Of a stretch of DNA of 64,000 nucleotides, positions 10,189 through 19,251 are shown one piece after another. The translations under genes and the position numbers were made by a program. The DNA is taken from assembly GCF_900113955.1 (NCBI RefSeq), contig NZ_FORH01000008.1, positions 124,001-188,000 of the forward strand, written 5' to 3'. This stretch comes from Celeribacter neptunius (lineage in GTDB: Bacteria; Pseudomonadota; Alphaproteobacteria; Rhodobacterales; Rhodobacteraceae). Numbering within the stretch: the first letter of the stretch is position 1; each line of letters starts with the position of its first letter. The notes under the pieces were generated by a model that saw only the letters and a program-made list of their open reading frames with translations, was not told the DNA's origin and made no database searches.

Positions 10189-10235
10189 GGGGCTCTCCCT
10201 GTCTGTCGCGGGTGGGGCTGTGGTGTGCGAGAATT

Positions 10236-10253
10236 TAGTTTAGAGTTAAACTA
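10236..10253. promoter_or_regulatory. Inverted repeat upstream of maeB
   Basis: TAGTTTA (10236-10242) and TAAACTA (10247-10253) form a perfect 7-bp inverted repeat around GAGT, 48 bases before the maeB start. It looks like a dimeric regulator site. The regulator is not identifiable here. Confidence 0.5.
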
Positions 10254-10359
10254 TATTTTTCAGGCGGGCACCGCAAACCCCGTTGTATTGCCTCTACGCC
10301 GCGTTCCGGGGCGCATGCAAGAGGGCAATGGGGGGAATTCACCATAGATTTACATCACC

Positions 10360-10378
10360 TTTGCGCCGTTAGCGCAAA
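10360..10378. promoter_or_regulatory. Inverted repeat TTTGCGC-N5-GCGCAAA between maeB and cdd
   Basis: A perfect 7-bp dyad with a 5-base spacer lies near the middle of the 375-base divergent spacer, 171 bases before maeB and 185 before cdd. It could serve either gene. The outer TTTGC/GCAAA resembles the boxes at prpE. The rest of the spacer holds a TTGACC hexamer near 10506 that may be the cdd -35 element. Confidence 0.4.
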
Positions 10379-10563
10379 TATATCCTTTCTGCCGTCCCGG
10401 GTGATGAAAAATTGGCGTGCGGCCGCGTGTCACCCGGTCGGACCCTGTGGATAAGCCGTGCCCGGTCGCTATCGTGCTTGCATCTGCCGGGTCGGCGGCG
10501 CAGTCTTGACCAAACCGTCAAAAATTTTGGCAAAAGACGATCCTTCAATGCATGAGGTCCCAC

Positions 10564-10950
10564 ATGTCTCTCTTAGATGAGGCGAAAAAGGTTCAGAGCA
10601 AAGCCTATGCGCCCTATTCCAATTTTCAGGTTGGCGCCGCGATCCGTGCGGACAGCGGGGCGATTTACACCGGGGTGAATGTCGAGAATGCCGCCTATCC
10701 CGAGGGCACCTGTGCCGAAGCGGGCGCGATTGCCGCCATGGTGCTCGGCGGTGACACCAGGATCGCTGAGGTCGCGGTGATCGGCGACAGCGACGATCCG
10801 GTGCCGCCCTGTGGCGGCTGCCGCCAGAAAATCCGCGAATTCGCCGGGCCGGAGGTCAAGGTCTCGATGCTGTCGCGCACGGGCAAACTGCTGACCATGA
10901 CCGTGGGCGAGCTGCTGCCGGGGGCTTTCACCCCGGATCATATGGAGTGA
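10564..10950 (+). CDS. cdd: Cytidine deaminase
   Basis: Zinc enzyme that converts cytidine or deoxycytidine to uridine or deoxyuridine. The 128-residue protein has the zinc and catalytic motifs CAEAGAI and PCGGCRQ and the NVENAAYPEG substrate strand. ATG at 10564 is chosen because GAGGT lies ahead of it; an ATG at 10552 would include that site. It is the first gene of a five-gene nucleoside salvage operon in which each gene overlaps or nearly touches the next. Confidence 0.95.
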   Translation: MSLLDEAKKVQSKAYAPYSNFQVGAAIRADSGAIYTGVNVENAAYPEGTCAEAGAIAAMVLGGDTRIAEVAVIGDSDDPVPPCGGCRQKIREFAGPEVKVSMLSRTGKLLTMTVGELLPGAFTPDHME

Positions 10951-10958
10951 GGCCCGCC

Positions 10959-12269
10959 ATGGACGCGCGTCAGATCATCGAGAAACTGCGAGACCGCAAG
11001 ACATTGGAACCGGCGGAGCTGACCGTATTCGCCCAGGGGCTCGCCTCTGGTGCGGTGACGGATGCCCAGGCCGGGGCCTTTGCCATGGCGGCGCTGTTGA
11101 ACGGCATGTCGGACCCGGAACGCGTGGCGCTGACGCTCGCAATGCGTGACAGCGGTGACGTGATGACATGGGATTTGCCGGCGCCCGCGATCGACAAACA
11201 TTCGACCGGCGGTGTCGGCGATTGTGTCTCGCTGTTGCTGGCGCCGGCTCTGGCGGCGCTCGGGGCCTATGTGCCGATGGTCTCGGGGCGTGGCCTTGGC
11301 CATACCGGTGGGACCTTGGACAAGCTCGAAGCCATCCCGGGGCTCAAAACCGAGGTTACCGATGAACGCTTTCATCAGATCGTCGAGCAGGTCGGCTGTG
11401 CCGTGGTTTCCGCCACCGGCCAGATCGCGCCGGCGGACAAACGGCTCTACGCCATTCGCGATGTCACCGGCACGGTCGAGAGCATCGATCTGATCACCGC
11501 CTCGATCCTGTCGAAAAAACTCGCCGCCGGGCTCGAGGCCCTCGTGCTTGACGTGAAATGCGGTTCCGGCGCCTTCATGACGACGCTCGAGGATGCCCGC
11601 GCGCTGGCGCAAAGCCTCGTGACCACCGCCAATGGTGCGGGGTGCAAGACCTCGGCGCTGATCACCGATATGAACCAGCCGCTCTGCCCGGCCCTGGGTA
11701 ATGCGCTCGAGATCATGGTGGTGATGGAGGCGCTGACCACCGGCGAAGTGGACAATATCCTCTGCGATGTCACCTGTGCGCTGGGCGGCGAGCTGATGGT
11801 GCTCGCCGGACTTTCCGAAGATGTCGATCAGGCGACATGGGCGGTCCGCGACACGCTCACCGATGGCTCTGCCGCCGAGAGATTTGGCCGGATGATCACG
11901 GAGCTGGGCGGGCCGGCGGATTTTGTCGACAACTGGCGCGATCGTCTGCCGTCTGCGCCGGTGGTGCGCGATGTCACGGCGCAATCGCCGGGCTATGTCG
12001 CCGGAATGGACGGCCATGCGCTGGGCATGTCCGTGGTGCATCTGGGCGGCGGCCGGCTCAAGGGCGGGGAAAAGATCGATCCGGCGGTCGGTCTTTCCAA
12101 TTGCTGCATGATCGGGGAATATCTCGATGAAGACAGTCTGATCGCCACCATCCACGCCAAGAGCGTGGAAGAGGCCGACCGGGCAGAGGCAGAGATCCGC
12201 GCGGCGATCCGCGTGGCCGAGGCGGCGCCGGACGAACCGCCGCTGGTCTATGAGAAGGTATCGGTATGA
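10959..12269 (+). CDS. deoA: Thymidine phosphorylase
   Basis: Splits thymidine or deoxyuridine with phosphate into base and deoxyribose 1-phosphate. It is 436 residues long, with the family signature around SGRGLGHTGGTLDKLEAIPG and the phosphate loop KHSTGGVGD. ATG at 10959 follows GGAG within the end of cdd; an in-frame GTG at 10947 overlapping the cdd stop is also possible. Its products feed deoB, coded next, and upp at the end of the operon. Confidence 0.95.
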   Translation: MDARQIIEKLRDRKTLEPAELTVFAQGLASGAVTDAQAGAFAMAALLNGMSDPERVALTLAMRDSGDVMTWDLPAPAIDKHSTGGVGDCVSLLLAPALAALGAYVPMVSGRGLGHTGGTLDKLEAIPGLKTEVTDERFHQIVEQVGCAVVSATGQIAPADKRLYAIRDVTGTVESIDLITASILSKKLAAGLEALVLDVKCGSGAFMTTLEDARALAQSLVTTANGAGCKTSALITDMNQPLCPALGNALEIMVVMEALTTGEVDNILCDVTCALGGELMVLAGLSEDVDQATWAVRDTLTDGSAAERFGRMITELGGPADFVDNWRDRLPSAPVVRDVTAQSPGYVAGMDGHALGMSVVHLGGGRLKGGEKIDPAVGLSNCCMIGEYLDEDSLIATIHAKSVEEADRAEAEIRAAIRVAEAAPDEPPLVYEKVSV

Positions 12270-13477
12270 GCAGAGCGTTTCTGATCGTGATGGATTCCGT
12301 GGGGCTGGGCGGTGCGCCCGACGCGGAAAAGTTTTTCAACGGCGAGTTGCCGGACACTGGCGCCAATACGCTTGCCCATATCGCCCAGGCCTGTGCTGAG
12401 GGGCGTGCGGAAGAGGGGCGCACAGGGCCGCTTTTCCTGCCCCATCTCGATGCGCTGGGGCTCGGTGCGGCGATGGCGCATGCCACCTCTGATCCTGCGC
12501 CGGGGCTTCAGGCCGAGCCGATGGGGCTTTACGGTGTCGCTGCCGAGATTTCGCCGGGCAAGGATACGCCCTCCGGGCATTGGGAGCTGGCGGGTGTGCC
12601 GGTGCCCTGGGACTGGCATTATTTCCCGGATGAGCCGGTGTCCTTTCCGCAGGAGTTGATGGATCAGGCCGCCGCGCTTTGCGGGGCAGGGGGCACGCTG
12701 GCGAATTGTCATGCCTCGGGCACGGAAGTGATCAAACAGTTCGGCGAAGAGCATATCAGATCCGGCTGGCCGATTTGCTACACCTCCGCCGATAGTGTGT
12801 TCCAGATCGCCGCGCATGAAAAGCATTTCGGCCTGGATCGCCTGCTCAAGCTCTGCGAAGACCTCGCCCCGACGCTCCATGCGATGAAGATCGGACGGGT
12901 GATCGCGCGGCCTTTCGTGGGGTCGGTCGAAGAGGGGTTCACCCGCACCGGCAATCGCCACGACTACGCCATCGCGCCGCCGTCCCCTACGATCTGCGAC
13001 TGGGCGAAAGCCGCCGGGCGCGCGACCTATGCGATCGGTAAGATCGGTGACATTTTCTCCATGCAGGGCCTCGATGAGGTGCGCAAGGGCACCGACAAGG
13101 TGCTGTTCGATCATCTTTGCGATGTGATGGAGGAGGCGCCCGACGGCTCCTTCACCTTTGCCAATTTTGTCGAATTCGACTCTCTTTATGGCCATCGCCG
13201 CGATGTCTCGGGCTATGCCCGTCATCTCGAATGGTTTGACGCCCAGATGCCGCGGCTTTATGAGCGCGCGAAAGAGGGCGACCTTTTGATTTTCACCGCC
13301 GATCATGGCAATGACCCGACCTGGTCCGGCACGGATCACACCCGTGAGCAGGTGCCGGTTCTGGGCTATGGCCTTGGCGCACATCCCATTGGTCCGGTGG
13401 CGTTCACCGATGTCGCGGCCTCCATCGCCGCGCATCTCGGGATTGCCGCCCAGGGGCCGGGGAAAACATTTCTGTGA
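12266..13477 (+). CDS. deoB: Phosphopentomutase
   Basis: Interconverts (deoxy)ribose 1-phosphate and 5-phosphate. The 403-residue protein has alkaline-phosphatase-type metal motifs: VMDSVGLGG at the N-terminus and TADHGNDPTWSGTDHTRE near the C-terminus, with the DTGANTLAHI segment typical of DeoB. Its ATG overlaps the deoA stop in an ATGA arrangement, so translation is probably coupled. It works directly on the product of DeoA. Confidence 0.96.
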   Translation: MSRAFLIVMDSVGLGGAPDAEKFFNGELPDTGANTLAHIAQACAEGRAEEGRTGPLFLPHLDALGLGAAMAHATSDPAPGLQAEPMGLYGVAAEISPGKDTPSGHWELAGVPVPWDWHYFPDEPVSFPQELMDQAAALCGAGGTLANCHASGTEVIKQFGEEHIRSGWPICYTSADSVFQIAAHEKHFGLDRLLKLCEDLAPTLHAMKIGRVIARPFVGSVEEGFTRTGNRHDYAIAPPSPTICDWAKAAGRATYAIGKIGDIFSMQGLDEVRKGTDKVLFDHLCDVMEEAPDGSFTFANFVEFDSLYGHRRDVSGYARHLEWFDAQMPRLYERAKEGDLLIFTADHGNDPTWSGTDHTREQVPVLGYGLGAHPIGPVAFTDVAASIAAHLGIAAQGPGKTFL

Positions 13478-13488
13478 AGGAGTCTCCT

Positions 13489-14481
13489 TTGACCGTATCA
13501 GATCTGCCGAAGATCGAGTTGCACATGCATCTCGAAGGCGCAGCGCCGCCCGCCTTCATTCGTGGCCTGGCGAAAGAGAAAAACACCGATCTCGCCGGGA
13601 TTTTCGACGAGAATGGCGCCTATAAATACAAGGATTTCTGGGATTTCCTGAAAGTCTACGAGGCGGCGACCTCGGTGCTCAAGTCGCCGCAGGATTACTA
13701 CCGCCTGACCCGCGCCGTGCTCGAGGAAAGTGCGGCCTCGAATGTGATCTATACCGAGAGCTTTCTCGCCCCCGATTTCTGTGGTGGCGGCGATGTCGCG
13801 GCATGGCAGGACTACCTCGCGGCGATCAAACAGGCCGCCGATGAGATGGAGCGCGAGGCCGGCATCGTCATGCGCGCGATCCCGACCTGCGTGCGCCATT
13901 TCGGCCCGGATCAGGCGAAACAGACCGCGCTTTGCGCGGCCGAAACCGTGGGGGATTTCGTCACAGGTTTCGGCATGGGCGGCGATGAGGCCATGGGCAA
14001 GCAGAATGATTTCAAATATGCCTTCGACATGGCGCGCGAGGCCGGGTTGCGGCTCACCTCGCATGCCGGCGAATGGGGTGGGCCTGAGAGCGTCCGTGAC
14101 GCCATTCGCGATCTCAAGGTCGAACGGATCGGCCATGGGGTGCGCGCGATTGAGGATCTTGCCCTGGTCGATGAGATTGCCGAAGCGGGCATCGTGCTCG
14201 AGGTTTGCCCGGGCTCGAACGTGGCGCTGGGCGTCTATCCCAAATGGTCGGATCATCCGATTGCCGAGCTGCGCAAACGCGGGGTGAAAGTCACCGTGTC
14301 GACCGATGATCCGCCGTTCTTCCATTCGACCATGCGCTATGAATTCGACCGCCTTGCCGAGACCTTCGGCTGGGAAGAGGCGGATTTCCTGGAATTGAAC
14401 AAGGCTGCACTCGATGCCGCCTTTTGTGATGAGGCGACCCGTGGGGCGGTCGCGAAGAAACTGGAGCCTGCCGATGCTTGA
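13489..14481 (+). CDS. add: Adenosine deaminase
   Basis: Hydrolyses adenosine or deoxyadenosine to inosine or deoxyinosine. Zinc and catalytic motifs are all visible: HMHLEG near the start, [17 protein letters not shown] and VSTDDPPFF. Two starts are possible. GTG at 13474 overlaps the deoB stop, but AAGGAG then falls inside the gene exactly 6 bases before TTG at 13489, so I prefer the TTG (330 residues). It could alternatively be an adenine deaminase of the same superfamily; the sequence alone does not settle that. Confidence 0.9.
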   Translation: MTVSDLPKIELHMHLEGAAPPAFIRGLAKEKNTDLAGIFDENGAYKYKDFWDFLKVYEAATSVLKSPQDYYRLTRAVLEESAASNVIYTESFLAPDFCGGGDVAAWQDYLAAIKQAADEMEREAGIVMRAIPTCVRHFGPDQAKQTALCAAETVGDFVTGFGMGGDEAMGKQNDFKYAFDMAREAGLRLTSHAGEWGGPESVRDAIRDLKVERIGHGVRAIEDLALVDEIAEAGIVLEVCPGSNVALGVYPKWSDHPIAELRKRGVKVTVSTDDPPFFHSTMRYEFDRLAETFGWEEADFLELNKAALDAAFCDEATRGAVAKKLEPADA

Positions 14482-15106
14482 TCATCTGACCGTTGTGAAA
14501 CACCCGTTGGTGCAACACAAACTCACCATCATGCGCGACAAGGAGACCTCGACCGCAGGTTTCCGTCAGTTGCTGCGCGAGATCTCTCTCTTGCTGGCCT
14601 ATGAGGTCACCCGCGAGCTCGACATGACCGAAAAGACCATCGAGACGCCGATGCAGACCATGCAGGCGCCGACGCTCGACGGCAAGAAACTCGCCCTGAT
14701 CTCGATCCTGCGGGCGGGCAACGGTTTGCTCGACGGTATTCTCGAATTGATTCCCTCGGCCCGCGTCGGCTTCGTCGGGCTGTATCGTGACGAGGAGACC
14801 CTCGAGCCGGTCGAATATTATTTCAAAGTGCCCGAGGATCTCGGCGACCGTCTGGTCATTGCCGTCGATCCGATGCTGGCCACCGGCAATTCCTCGGTTG
14901 CGGCGATCGACAAGCTCAAGGAAGCCGGGGCGAAAAACATTCGTTTTCTGTGCCTCTTGGCCGCGCCCGAGGGGGTCAAGCGGATGGAGGAAGCGCATCC
15001 GGATGTGCCGATCGTCACAGCCGCAGTGGACGAAAAGCTCAACGAACATGGATATATTGTTCCCGGGCTAGGGGATGCGGGCGACCGCATGTTCGGTACA
15101 AAATAA
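14474..15106 (+). CDS. upp: Uracil phosphoribosyltransferase
   Basis: Makes UMP from uracil and PRPP and closes the salvage operon. The 210-residue protein has the PRPP-binding [10 protein letters not shown] motif and the family N-terminus [20 protein letters not shown] at 14474 overlaps the end of add by 8 bases. The frame is open further upstream but only inside add. Confidence 0.97.
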   Translation: MLDHLTVVKHPLVQHKLTIMRDKETSTAGFRQLLREISLLLAYEVTRELDMTEKTIETPMQTMQAPTLDGKKLALISILRAGNGLLDGILELIPSARVGFVGLYRDEETLEPVEYYFKVPEDLGDRLVIAVDPMLATGNSSVAAIDKLKEAGAKNIRFLCLLAAPEGVKRMEEAHPDVPIVTAAVDEKLNEHGYIVPGLGDAGDRMFGTK

Positions 15107-15177
15107 GCGATTTCCCCTCTTAACAGCGAATCGCTTCTGCGTTAGGCTGGCCACAATATCTTGTGTGAGGCCACATA

Positions 15178-16770
15178 ATGCAGGCTGTGAAGACAATTTC
15201 GGTTGCGGTGCTGATTGCGACTTTGGGTGTATCCGCTCTCTCCCTGAAGGAGGCTGCGGCCAGATCGCTCTACAATGCGGATGGGCCGGCGGAATTCCCG
15301 CCGCTCTCCTACAAGGGCACGCAATATGTCGACAGCCGGGGGTGCGCCTATGTGCGCAGCGGTGACGGGGCGGCGGTACACTGGGTGCCGCGGGTGACCC
15401 GGTCGCGTCAGGTGCTCTGTGGTTTCAAACCGACCTTTGCCGATCTCGATCACAAGCTGCCGGTGATCCCCGATCCGGACCCCGCGACGACTGTGGCGAG
15501 TGCCGTGACCGCGACGCCGACAGCGAAGAGCTCTGGTCAGGCGGCCGCGCCGATGGTGACCGCCGGCACCGCAACCTCGGTGCCTGCGCCGCAGCCAGAG
15601 ATCGCAGCGCCGAAACCCGCAGCCGTTGCCGCAAAACCGGCGCTGCCGAAAGCCCCGCCCTTGCCGGGGCTCGAAACACTGGCGGGCCGGACCTTTGGCG
15701 AACGCGGCTGCGTGGCCGAGGTCGAGGGCGGTCAGCTGCGCTGTTCCACCGGCGCAACGGAGTATATTCTCAAACGCCTGCCCGCAGGCGTCTCGGTGCG
15801 TCTTGCCGATGGCAGCCGCATGACGACGACCGAGCCGACCATGGTGCGCGTGCCTGTGAAATCGGCGCCGAGCGTTCAGGTCGCGACCGCGCCACTGCCG
15901 ACCCCGATGCCAATTCTGCCGTCTGTGACGACACCCGCCGCTGCCGTGCAGGCGCCGATGCGGACCGCCGCCGCGGCTCTGGCGACGCAATGTGCCGGGC
16001 TCTCGGGCAATGCGGCGCAATATATGACCTCGTCCCGCTATACGGTGCGTTGCGGCCCGCAGGTGCAACACCCGTCGGCCTATATCCAGCGTCAGGCCCA
16101 GACCCGGGTTTCGACCCAGAATGTCCGCAACCAGGTGGCGCGCAACGCCGGCCTGTCGCCCTACGATCTGCCGGCCCCGGTGGCGGGGACCTTGCCCGCG
16201 GGCTACACCCGGGCCTGGACGGATGGCCGTCTCAACCCCAATCGCGGCCCGCTGACCGCGCGCGGCGATCTGCAGATGGCGCAGGTCTGGAGCCAGACCA
16301 CCCCGGCGCATGATCTCTACGCTCCGCGTCGGATGACATTCTGGCAATGGTTGTTCGGCAGCTCGTTCAAGCCGCGCAGCACAGTGGCGAAAGCGCCGGC
16401 CCAAACATCGGCCGGCGTGCCGGTGCAGGTCTCGACCAAATCCGTGGCTCCGAGCCGCACGCCCACCGCGCCCCGTGCGGTTGCGGCGCGCCCGGCCACC
16501 CCGCAATCCGTTGCCGCTCAGCCGCAACAGAGCACAGCGCAGTCTCTGCGCTACGTCCAGGTCGGCACCTTTGGTGTCCCTGAAAATGCCGAGCGCTCGA
16601 TGGCGCGCCTTTCGGCCATGGGTCTTCCTGTTGCGACGCAGGTTCTGCATCGCAATGGCAAGGTTCTGAAATCTGTTCTGGCCGGCCCGTTTGCCCGGCC
16701 CGAGCAAACCCTGTCCGCATTGGCCTCCGTTCGCGGTGCCGGTTATGGGGACGCATTTGCACGCAAATAA
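15178..16770 (+). CDS. Secreted SPOR-domain protein
   Basis: A 530-residue protein with an N-terminal signal peptide (positively charged start, hydrophobic ISVAVLIATLGVSAL). A long, low-complexity Ala/Pro/Thr/Val region follows about residues 100-200. A C-terminal SPOR domain occupies about 455-530 (LRYVQVGTFGVPENAERSM, then LAGPFARPEQ). SPOR domains bind glycan strands stripped of stem peptides, usually at the septum, so a role in cell-wall processing or division is likely. The middle part resembles nothing I know. It follows upp by 71 bases and may be separately transcribed. Confidence 0.85.
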   Translation: MQAVKTISVAVLIATLGVSALSLKEAAARSLYNADGPAEFPPLSYKGTQYVDSRGCAYVRSGDGAAVHWVPRVTRSRQVLCGFKPTFADLDHKLPVIPDPDPATTVASAVTATPTAKSSGQAAAPMVTAGTATSVPAPQPEIAAPKPAAVAAKPALPKAPPLPGLETLAGRTFGERGCVAEVEGGQLRCSTGATEYILKRLPAGVSVRLADGSRMTTTEPTMVRVPVKSAPSVQVATAPLPTPMPILPSVTTPAAAVQAPMRTAAAALATQCAGLSGNAAQYMTSSRYTVRCGPQVQHPSAYIQRQAQTRVSTQNVRNQVARNAGLSPYDLPAPVAGTLPAGYTRAWTDGRLNPNRGPLTARGDLQMAQVWSQTTPAHDLYAPRRMTFWQWLFGSSFKPRSTVAKAPAQTSAGVPVQVSTKSVAPSRTPTAPRAVAARPATPQSVAAQPQQSTAQSLRYVQVGTFGVPENAERSMARLSAMGLPVATQVLHRNGKVLKSVLAGPFARPEQTLSALASVRGAGYGDAFARK

Positions 16771-16803
16771 GCGTTGAGTTGACGAGGCAGAACAATAAGA
16801 GAA

Positions 16804-16824
16804 ACCCCCGCATCAGGCGGGGGT
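16804..16824. terminator. Hairpin between convergent genes
   Basis: ACCCCCGC (16804-16811) pairs with GCGGGGGT (16817-16824) around ATCAG, 33 bases after the SPOR gene. The flanks are only moderately T-rich on either strand, so it is a weak bidirectional terminator between convergent genes. Confidence 0.6.
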
Positions 16825-16940
16825 CTTCCGTTCCGGGACGCGGGCTTTGCGGGCCGGAGCGGATATTCAACTCGTGAAACGGTAGCCGCGACAAGCCTGC
16901 GGGGACAGGTCATGCCATAGGCATGCTTTCGGAATGACCG

Positions 16941-16976
16941 CAGGCGCGGCGGCTTCGCCTTGTTCCGCGCCGGAAG
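16941..16976. repeat. Dispersed intergenic repeat, copy A
   Basis: CAGGCGCGGCGGCTTCGCC followed by TTGTTCCGCGCCGGAAG matches two other intergenic places in this window (55234-55276 and 59109-59146). The arms GCGCGG and CCGCGC can pair. Just upstream, CCTGCGG...GGTCAT and ATGACCGCAGG form a further imperfect stem, so the whole 16889-16976 stretch can fold. Confidence 0.6.
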
Positions 16977-16999
16977 GGAGGAATGTTCCCTAAGGCCTC

Positions 17000-18025
17000 C
17001 TACCCGCCGCAGACGCCCTGCAACGCCACCCAATCGCCATCCGAGAGCACCGGGCGCGTGGTTTCGATCTGGACCCCGTCCGCCTCGATCAGTGGCAACA
17101 CGCTCTCGCCGGTGATGTCGCGGGCGTAGGCATAGGGCGCGCTGTGCACCTGGGCCGCGGCAAACCGCGCGATGAGAGCCGGTTGCGATACCGGGCTCAT
17201 CGGTGCGGTCAGCAGGCTTTCGGCATGGGCATCGAGTACGTCGGGCGGGATATGCCCGGTGGTCATCAGCCGGAGCGAAGTCATCAGCCCGGCCTCACGC
17301 AGCAGGCGTTCCAGCGGATCGTCTTCCTTGGCGCGTTCGATCTCGGCCAGCACATAGCCCGCGAGCACATCCGGGTCTTCGTAATCCTCGACCAGCGCAC
17401 GGTTCAGCAGGATGATGTTGCCGGGCAGGTGCTGGGAGATGGCGACGCCGCTGTTCACCACCACGATCTGACCGCCGCCACCGGGGATCAGCCGGGTCTT
17501 CAGACGGTCCAGGGCGCGGGCTCCGTGCACCGTGTCACAGGGCGCGCCCGAAAGCCGTTTGATCCGGCCCAGAAGCTCCTGACCGATCTCGGCGCGGGTA
17601 ACCGTGGGGACGATGGAGACCGCCTGGCGGATGAGCGCGCCGGGCAGCCAGAAGACCGAGATGCCGATCAGGGCCAGAGCCCCCAACCCGAACAGCGCCC
17701 CGCGCAGCCGCCCGGGATGCGGGCCGACCCGCTCGATGGCGCGGCGGATACGGGCGATCGCCTCGATCATCAGCTCGTCCTCGATCTCCAACTCCTCATC
17801 GGTGTCGGGGGCGGGGCGGTAGCGCGCCGGGATCTCGCCATCGGGCGTGATCCGTTCGATCGCCGGCAGGGACCAATGGGTCAGCGGCCGTCCGTCGCTG
17901 CGCGCTTCGCTCAGCGTCAGGGTTGCCTCGCCGATCGAGACGATCACGGAACGACGCTGGCTCTCCCCTTCGGGGAGCCAGAGGCCGGGGGCCTCGAGCC
18001 GTTCGAATTCGGTAAGCGCGGTCAT
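17000..18025 (-). CDS. Membrane-anchored protein of unknown function
   Basis: A conserved-looking protein with one clear membrane segment near the middle (RGALFGLGALALIGISVFWLP). The N-terminal part before it is acidic (DTDEELEIEDELMIEAI), and a larger domain follows (HLPGNIILLNRALVEDYEDPDVLAGYVLAEIERAK, then DVLDAHAESLL). The segment LVEDYEDPDVLAGYVLAE recalls the position of metalloprotease helices, but no HExxH zinc motif is present. ATG at 18025 (MTALTEFERLE) is preferred; ATG at 18046 in frame adds seven residues. No function is assigned. It lies convergent to the SPOR gene and divergent from the sulfotransferase gene. Confidence 0.75.
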   Translation of the reverse strand: MTALTEFERLEAPGLWLPEGESQRRSVIVSIGEATLTLSEARSDGRPLTHWSLPAIERITPDGEIPARYRPAPDTDEELEIEDELMIEAIARIRRAIERVGPHPGRLRGALFGLGALALIGISVFWLPGALIRQAVSIVPTVTRAEIGQELLGRIKRLSGAPCDTVHGARALDRLKTRLIPGGGGQIVVVNSGVAISQHLPGNIILLNRALVEDYEDPDVLAGYVLAEIERAKEDDPLERLLREAGLMTSLRLMTTGHIPPDVLDAHAESLLTAPMSPVSQPALIARFAAAQVHSAPYAYARDITGESVLPLIEADGVQIETTRPVLSDGDWVALQGVCGG

Positions 18026-18239
18026 GCGCGGGCTGCTCTTATCCATTGATGTTTGGGGCAATCTAGCGCGGATCGTCGGGGGCGACAATTGCCCTCGTCG
18101 GGGAAGCCGGTCCGGGCATCGCTTTCGAGGGGGAGGCGGGAGCACGGGGCCGGGTAAAAGCGCGCGACATGGCATCGTTCTGCGGTGTTGGCGAAAATCT
18201 GTGATTCAGCTTTGCCGAAAAACGCTTTAATGTCGGGCC

Positions 18240-18899
18240 ATGATCATTTCGCCCGGCCGTCGCTATATCTTTGTCCATATCCCCAAGACCGGGGGCACGG
18301 CGCTTTCGCAGGCTTTGGAGACGCGTGCCATGGCGGAGGACATCCTGATCGGCGATACGCCCAAGGCGGTGAAACGCCGGGCGCGGGTGAAAAAGCTCGA
18401 GGCCGCCGGGCGGCTGTGGAAACACTCCAGCCTGGCCGATATCGAGGGGCTGGTCGCGCGCGAGACCTTTGCCGACTATTTCGTCTTTACCCTGGTGCGA
18501 AACCCCTGGGATCGCATCGTCTCTTATTATCATTGGTTGCAGATGCAGGGCTGGGATCACTCCGCGGTGCGGCTGGCCAAATCCGCGGGCTTCTCTGAGT
18601 TCCTCAATGCCGCAGAGACGGTGAAAGCGCTTTCCGTGCCCTATAGCGCCTATCTGCGCGACGGGGCGGGGGGCGCACCGGCGGCGCATTATCTCAGGCT
18701 GGAGCATCTGGACGCGGATCTGGCGCCGCTTTGGGCGCATCTGGGTTTCAACCTTTCGCCGGTGGCGCGCGTGAACAGCTCGGAGCGGGGGCGGGATCAC
18801 CGTCGCTATTATTCCGATGCGGATGCCGATCTCGTGGCCCGGATCGCGGCAGAAGATATTGCCCGATTTGACTACCGTTTCGATCCGGAGAATGCCTGA
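18240..18899 (+). CDS. Sulfotransferase-family protein
   Basis: A 219-residue protein with the two PAPS-binding signatures of sulfotransferases: HIPKTGGTAL at residues 13-22 (5'-phosphosulfate loop) and LVRNPWDRIVSYYHW (3'-phosphate site). The acceptor cannot be read from sequence; small bacterial members modify polysaccharides, lipids or other small molecules. It has no signal peptide and no operon partner. ATG at 18240 lacks a strong ribosome site. Confidence 0.85.
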   Translation: MIISPGRRYIFVHIPKTGGTALSQALETRAMAEDILIGDTPKAVKRRARVKKLEAAGRLWKHSSLADIEGLVARETFADYFVFTLVRNPWDRIVSYYHWLQMQGWDHSAVRLAKSAGFSEFLNAAETVKALSVPYSAYLRDGAGGAPAAHYLRLEHLDADLAPLWAHLGFNLSPVARVNSSERGRDHRRYYSDADADLVARIAAEDIARFDYRFDPENA

Positions 18900-19251
18900 T
18901 TGCGGCGCGATTGCGCCATTATGGTTAACAAGGGGCCTCGGCGGACGGCGTGCCAGGAAGCCCTCTGTTTCGAATCGCGCGGTAAACTCAGGGGAATCTC
19001 GGCTCGGGCGGGGGGTAACCGGCGTGAAAACAGGGTTAAACCATTGGTGCGCCGGAAATGAGTTAAGAGATTATTGCCAAATCCATGAACAATTGAATGA
19101 AATGGCAGGCATTCTCGCCCGCGGCGGGATTATGCCGCAATTGGGTCCCAATCGGGCCGAACTGTGACCCCACCAGACGCCTTTTCTGATCCTGCATTGA
19201 ACGGAGACCTTGGGCGGACACCCGAAAAGAGGCTCCAAAGATGGGGATGCG
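18900..19251. other. Intergenic region before the Hint-domain gene
   Basis: About 350 bases without a recognisable gene. It includes an AT-richer stretch (about 19060-19110) likely to hold the promoter of the next gene. No hairpin, tRNA or conserved motif is visible to me. Confidence 0.4.

Noticed and set aside
7645-10347. Very long open plus-strand frame (900 codons) antisense to maeB
   Set aside because: It is the antisense shadow of a well-supported, conserved gene in high G+C DNA; its translation has no family resemblance and no ribosome site.
10446-10454. Perfect DnaA box (TTATCCACA on the minus strand) between maeB and cdd
   Set aside because: It is a single copy with no other boxes, AT-rich unwinding element or origin-linked genes nearby, so it is not evidence of a replication origin.
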